Made by a program: the position numbers and the translations under genes. A stretch of 64,000 nt of DNA from Ensifer adhaerens (lineage in GTDB: Bacteria > Pseudomonadota > Alphaproteobacteria > Rhizobiales > Rhizobiaceae): positions 3,234,001-3,298,000 of the forward strand of contig NZ_CP015880.1 in NCBI RefSeq assembly GCF_000697965.2, given 5' to 3'. The notes under the pieces are model-generated. The model ran no database searches, had not been told where the DNA came from, and saw only the letters and a list, made by a program, of their open reading frames with translations. Positions 63,937 through 64,000 of the stretch are shown piece after piece (position 1 is the first letter of the stretch; the number at the start of each line of letters is the position of its first letter).

Positions 63937-63969
63937 TCCAGCGCAAATCCCTGTGGGATTTGGCGCGGT

Positions 63970-64000
63970 AGCGTAAACCGCTTGGCGGTTTATGCTTTTT
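63970..64000. terminator. Hairpin with T-run at the window edge
   Basis: GCGTAAACCGC (63971-63981) pairs with GCGGTTTATGC (63985-63995, one G-U) around TTG, followed by TTTTT. A second hairpin CAAATCCC-TGT-GGGATTTG stands at 63944-63962. They may end a transcript from outside the window or fold in the tRNA leader. Confidence 0.6.

Overview
The window is GC-rich chromosomal DNA from a Rhizobiaceae member, most likely Sinorhizobium/Ensifer (close to E. adhaerens). The signs are: an aerobic cobalamin cluster cobF-G-H-I-J / cobK / cobL-M in the order known from the B12-producing 'Pseudomonas denitrificans' (now placed in this group); a seven-component Pha/Mrp antiporter operon with fused A and B subunits; a uxs/uxe polysaccharide locus like that of S. 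meliloti; an alphaproteobacterial initiator tRNA; RirA-type iron boxes; and several palindromic repeats typical of rhizobial intergenic DNA. Species placement is from recognised families and gene order, not from a database search.

Layout. 1-2112: 3' part of a CHASE-PAS-GGDEF-EAL protein. 2397-8433: phaAB-C-D-E-F-G cation/proton antiporter operon. 8487-15668: corrin-ring genes, cobM and cobL leftward, cobK rightward, cobJ-I-H-G and cobF leftward. 15766-16470: uracil-DNA glycosylase. 16621-19931: molybdate module: tandem ModE-type operators, modA, a long hairpin, modB, modC and a convergent ModE-like regulator lacking the molybdate-binding half. 20105-21436: FAD amino-acid oxidase-like gene. 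21857-28123: branched-chain keto-acid dehydrogenase operon and a thiolase. 28223-29107: purU. 29306-35662: tyrosine/homogentisate catabolism (maiA, fahA, metallo-hydrolase, hmgA, MarR regulator, Lrp-type regulator, hppD). 35822-42633: polysaccharide locus (LuxR-type regulator, Uxs, Uxe, family-2 glycosyltransferase, DUF995 protein, glycosidase-like protein) behind a strongly AT-rich promoter region. 42634-43744: 1.1 kb without a supportable gene. 43745-47585: ferric-siderophore ABC importer. 47684-52806: RND efflux pump with divergent TetR regulator. 52906-56260: methyltransferase divergent from a second GGDEF-EAL protein. 56555-59470: TPR protein and AI-2E-family membrane protein, convergent with abutting stop codons. 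59785-62226: DUF3300-DUF2950 pair. 62323-63405: LytS-type histidine kinase. 63860-63936: tRNA-fMet.

How the parts fit. Most modules are self-contained operons with ATGA-type overlaps and their own regulator next door (ModE-like, MarR, Lrp, LuxR, TetR). In the divergent intergenic spaces I could see candidate operators: two tandem Mo-boxes, two TGA-N9-TCA iron boxes, an inverted pair of an 11-mer at the tetR/efflux promoters, direct repeats at hmgA/marR, and palindromes before bkdA1 and uxs. Two cyclic-di-GMP enzymes lie in the same window as an exopolysaccharide locus whose S. meliloti counterpart is c-di-GMP controlled, but here the neighbouring regulator belongs to another family.

No wholly new system is proven. 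The least explained parts are the DUF3300-DUF2950 pair with an RGG-rich secreted tail, the 42.6-43.7 kb gene-poor stretch with a hairpin, the truncated ModE circuit and the LuxR-associated variant of the uxs/uxe locus.
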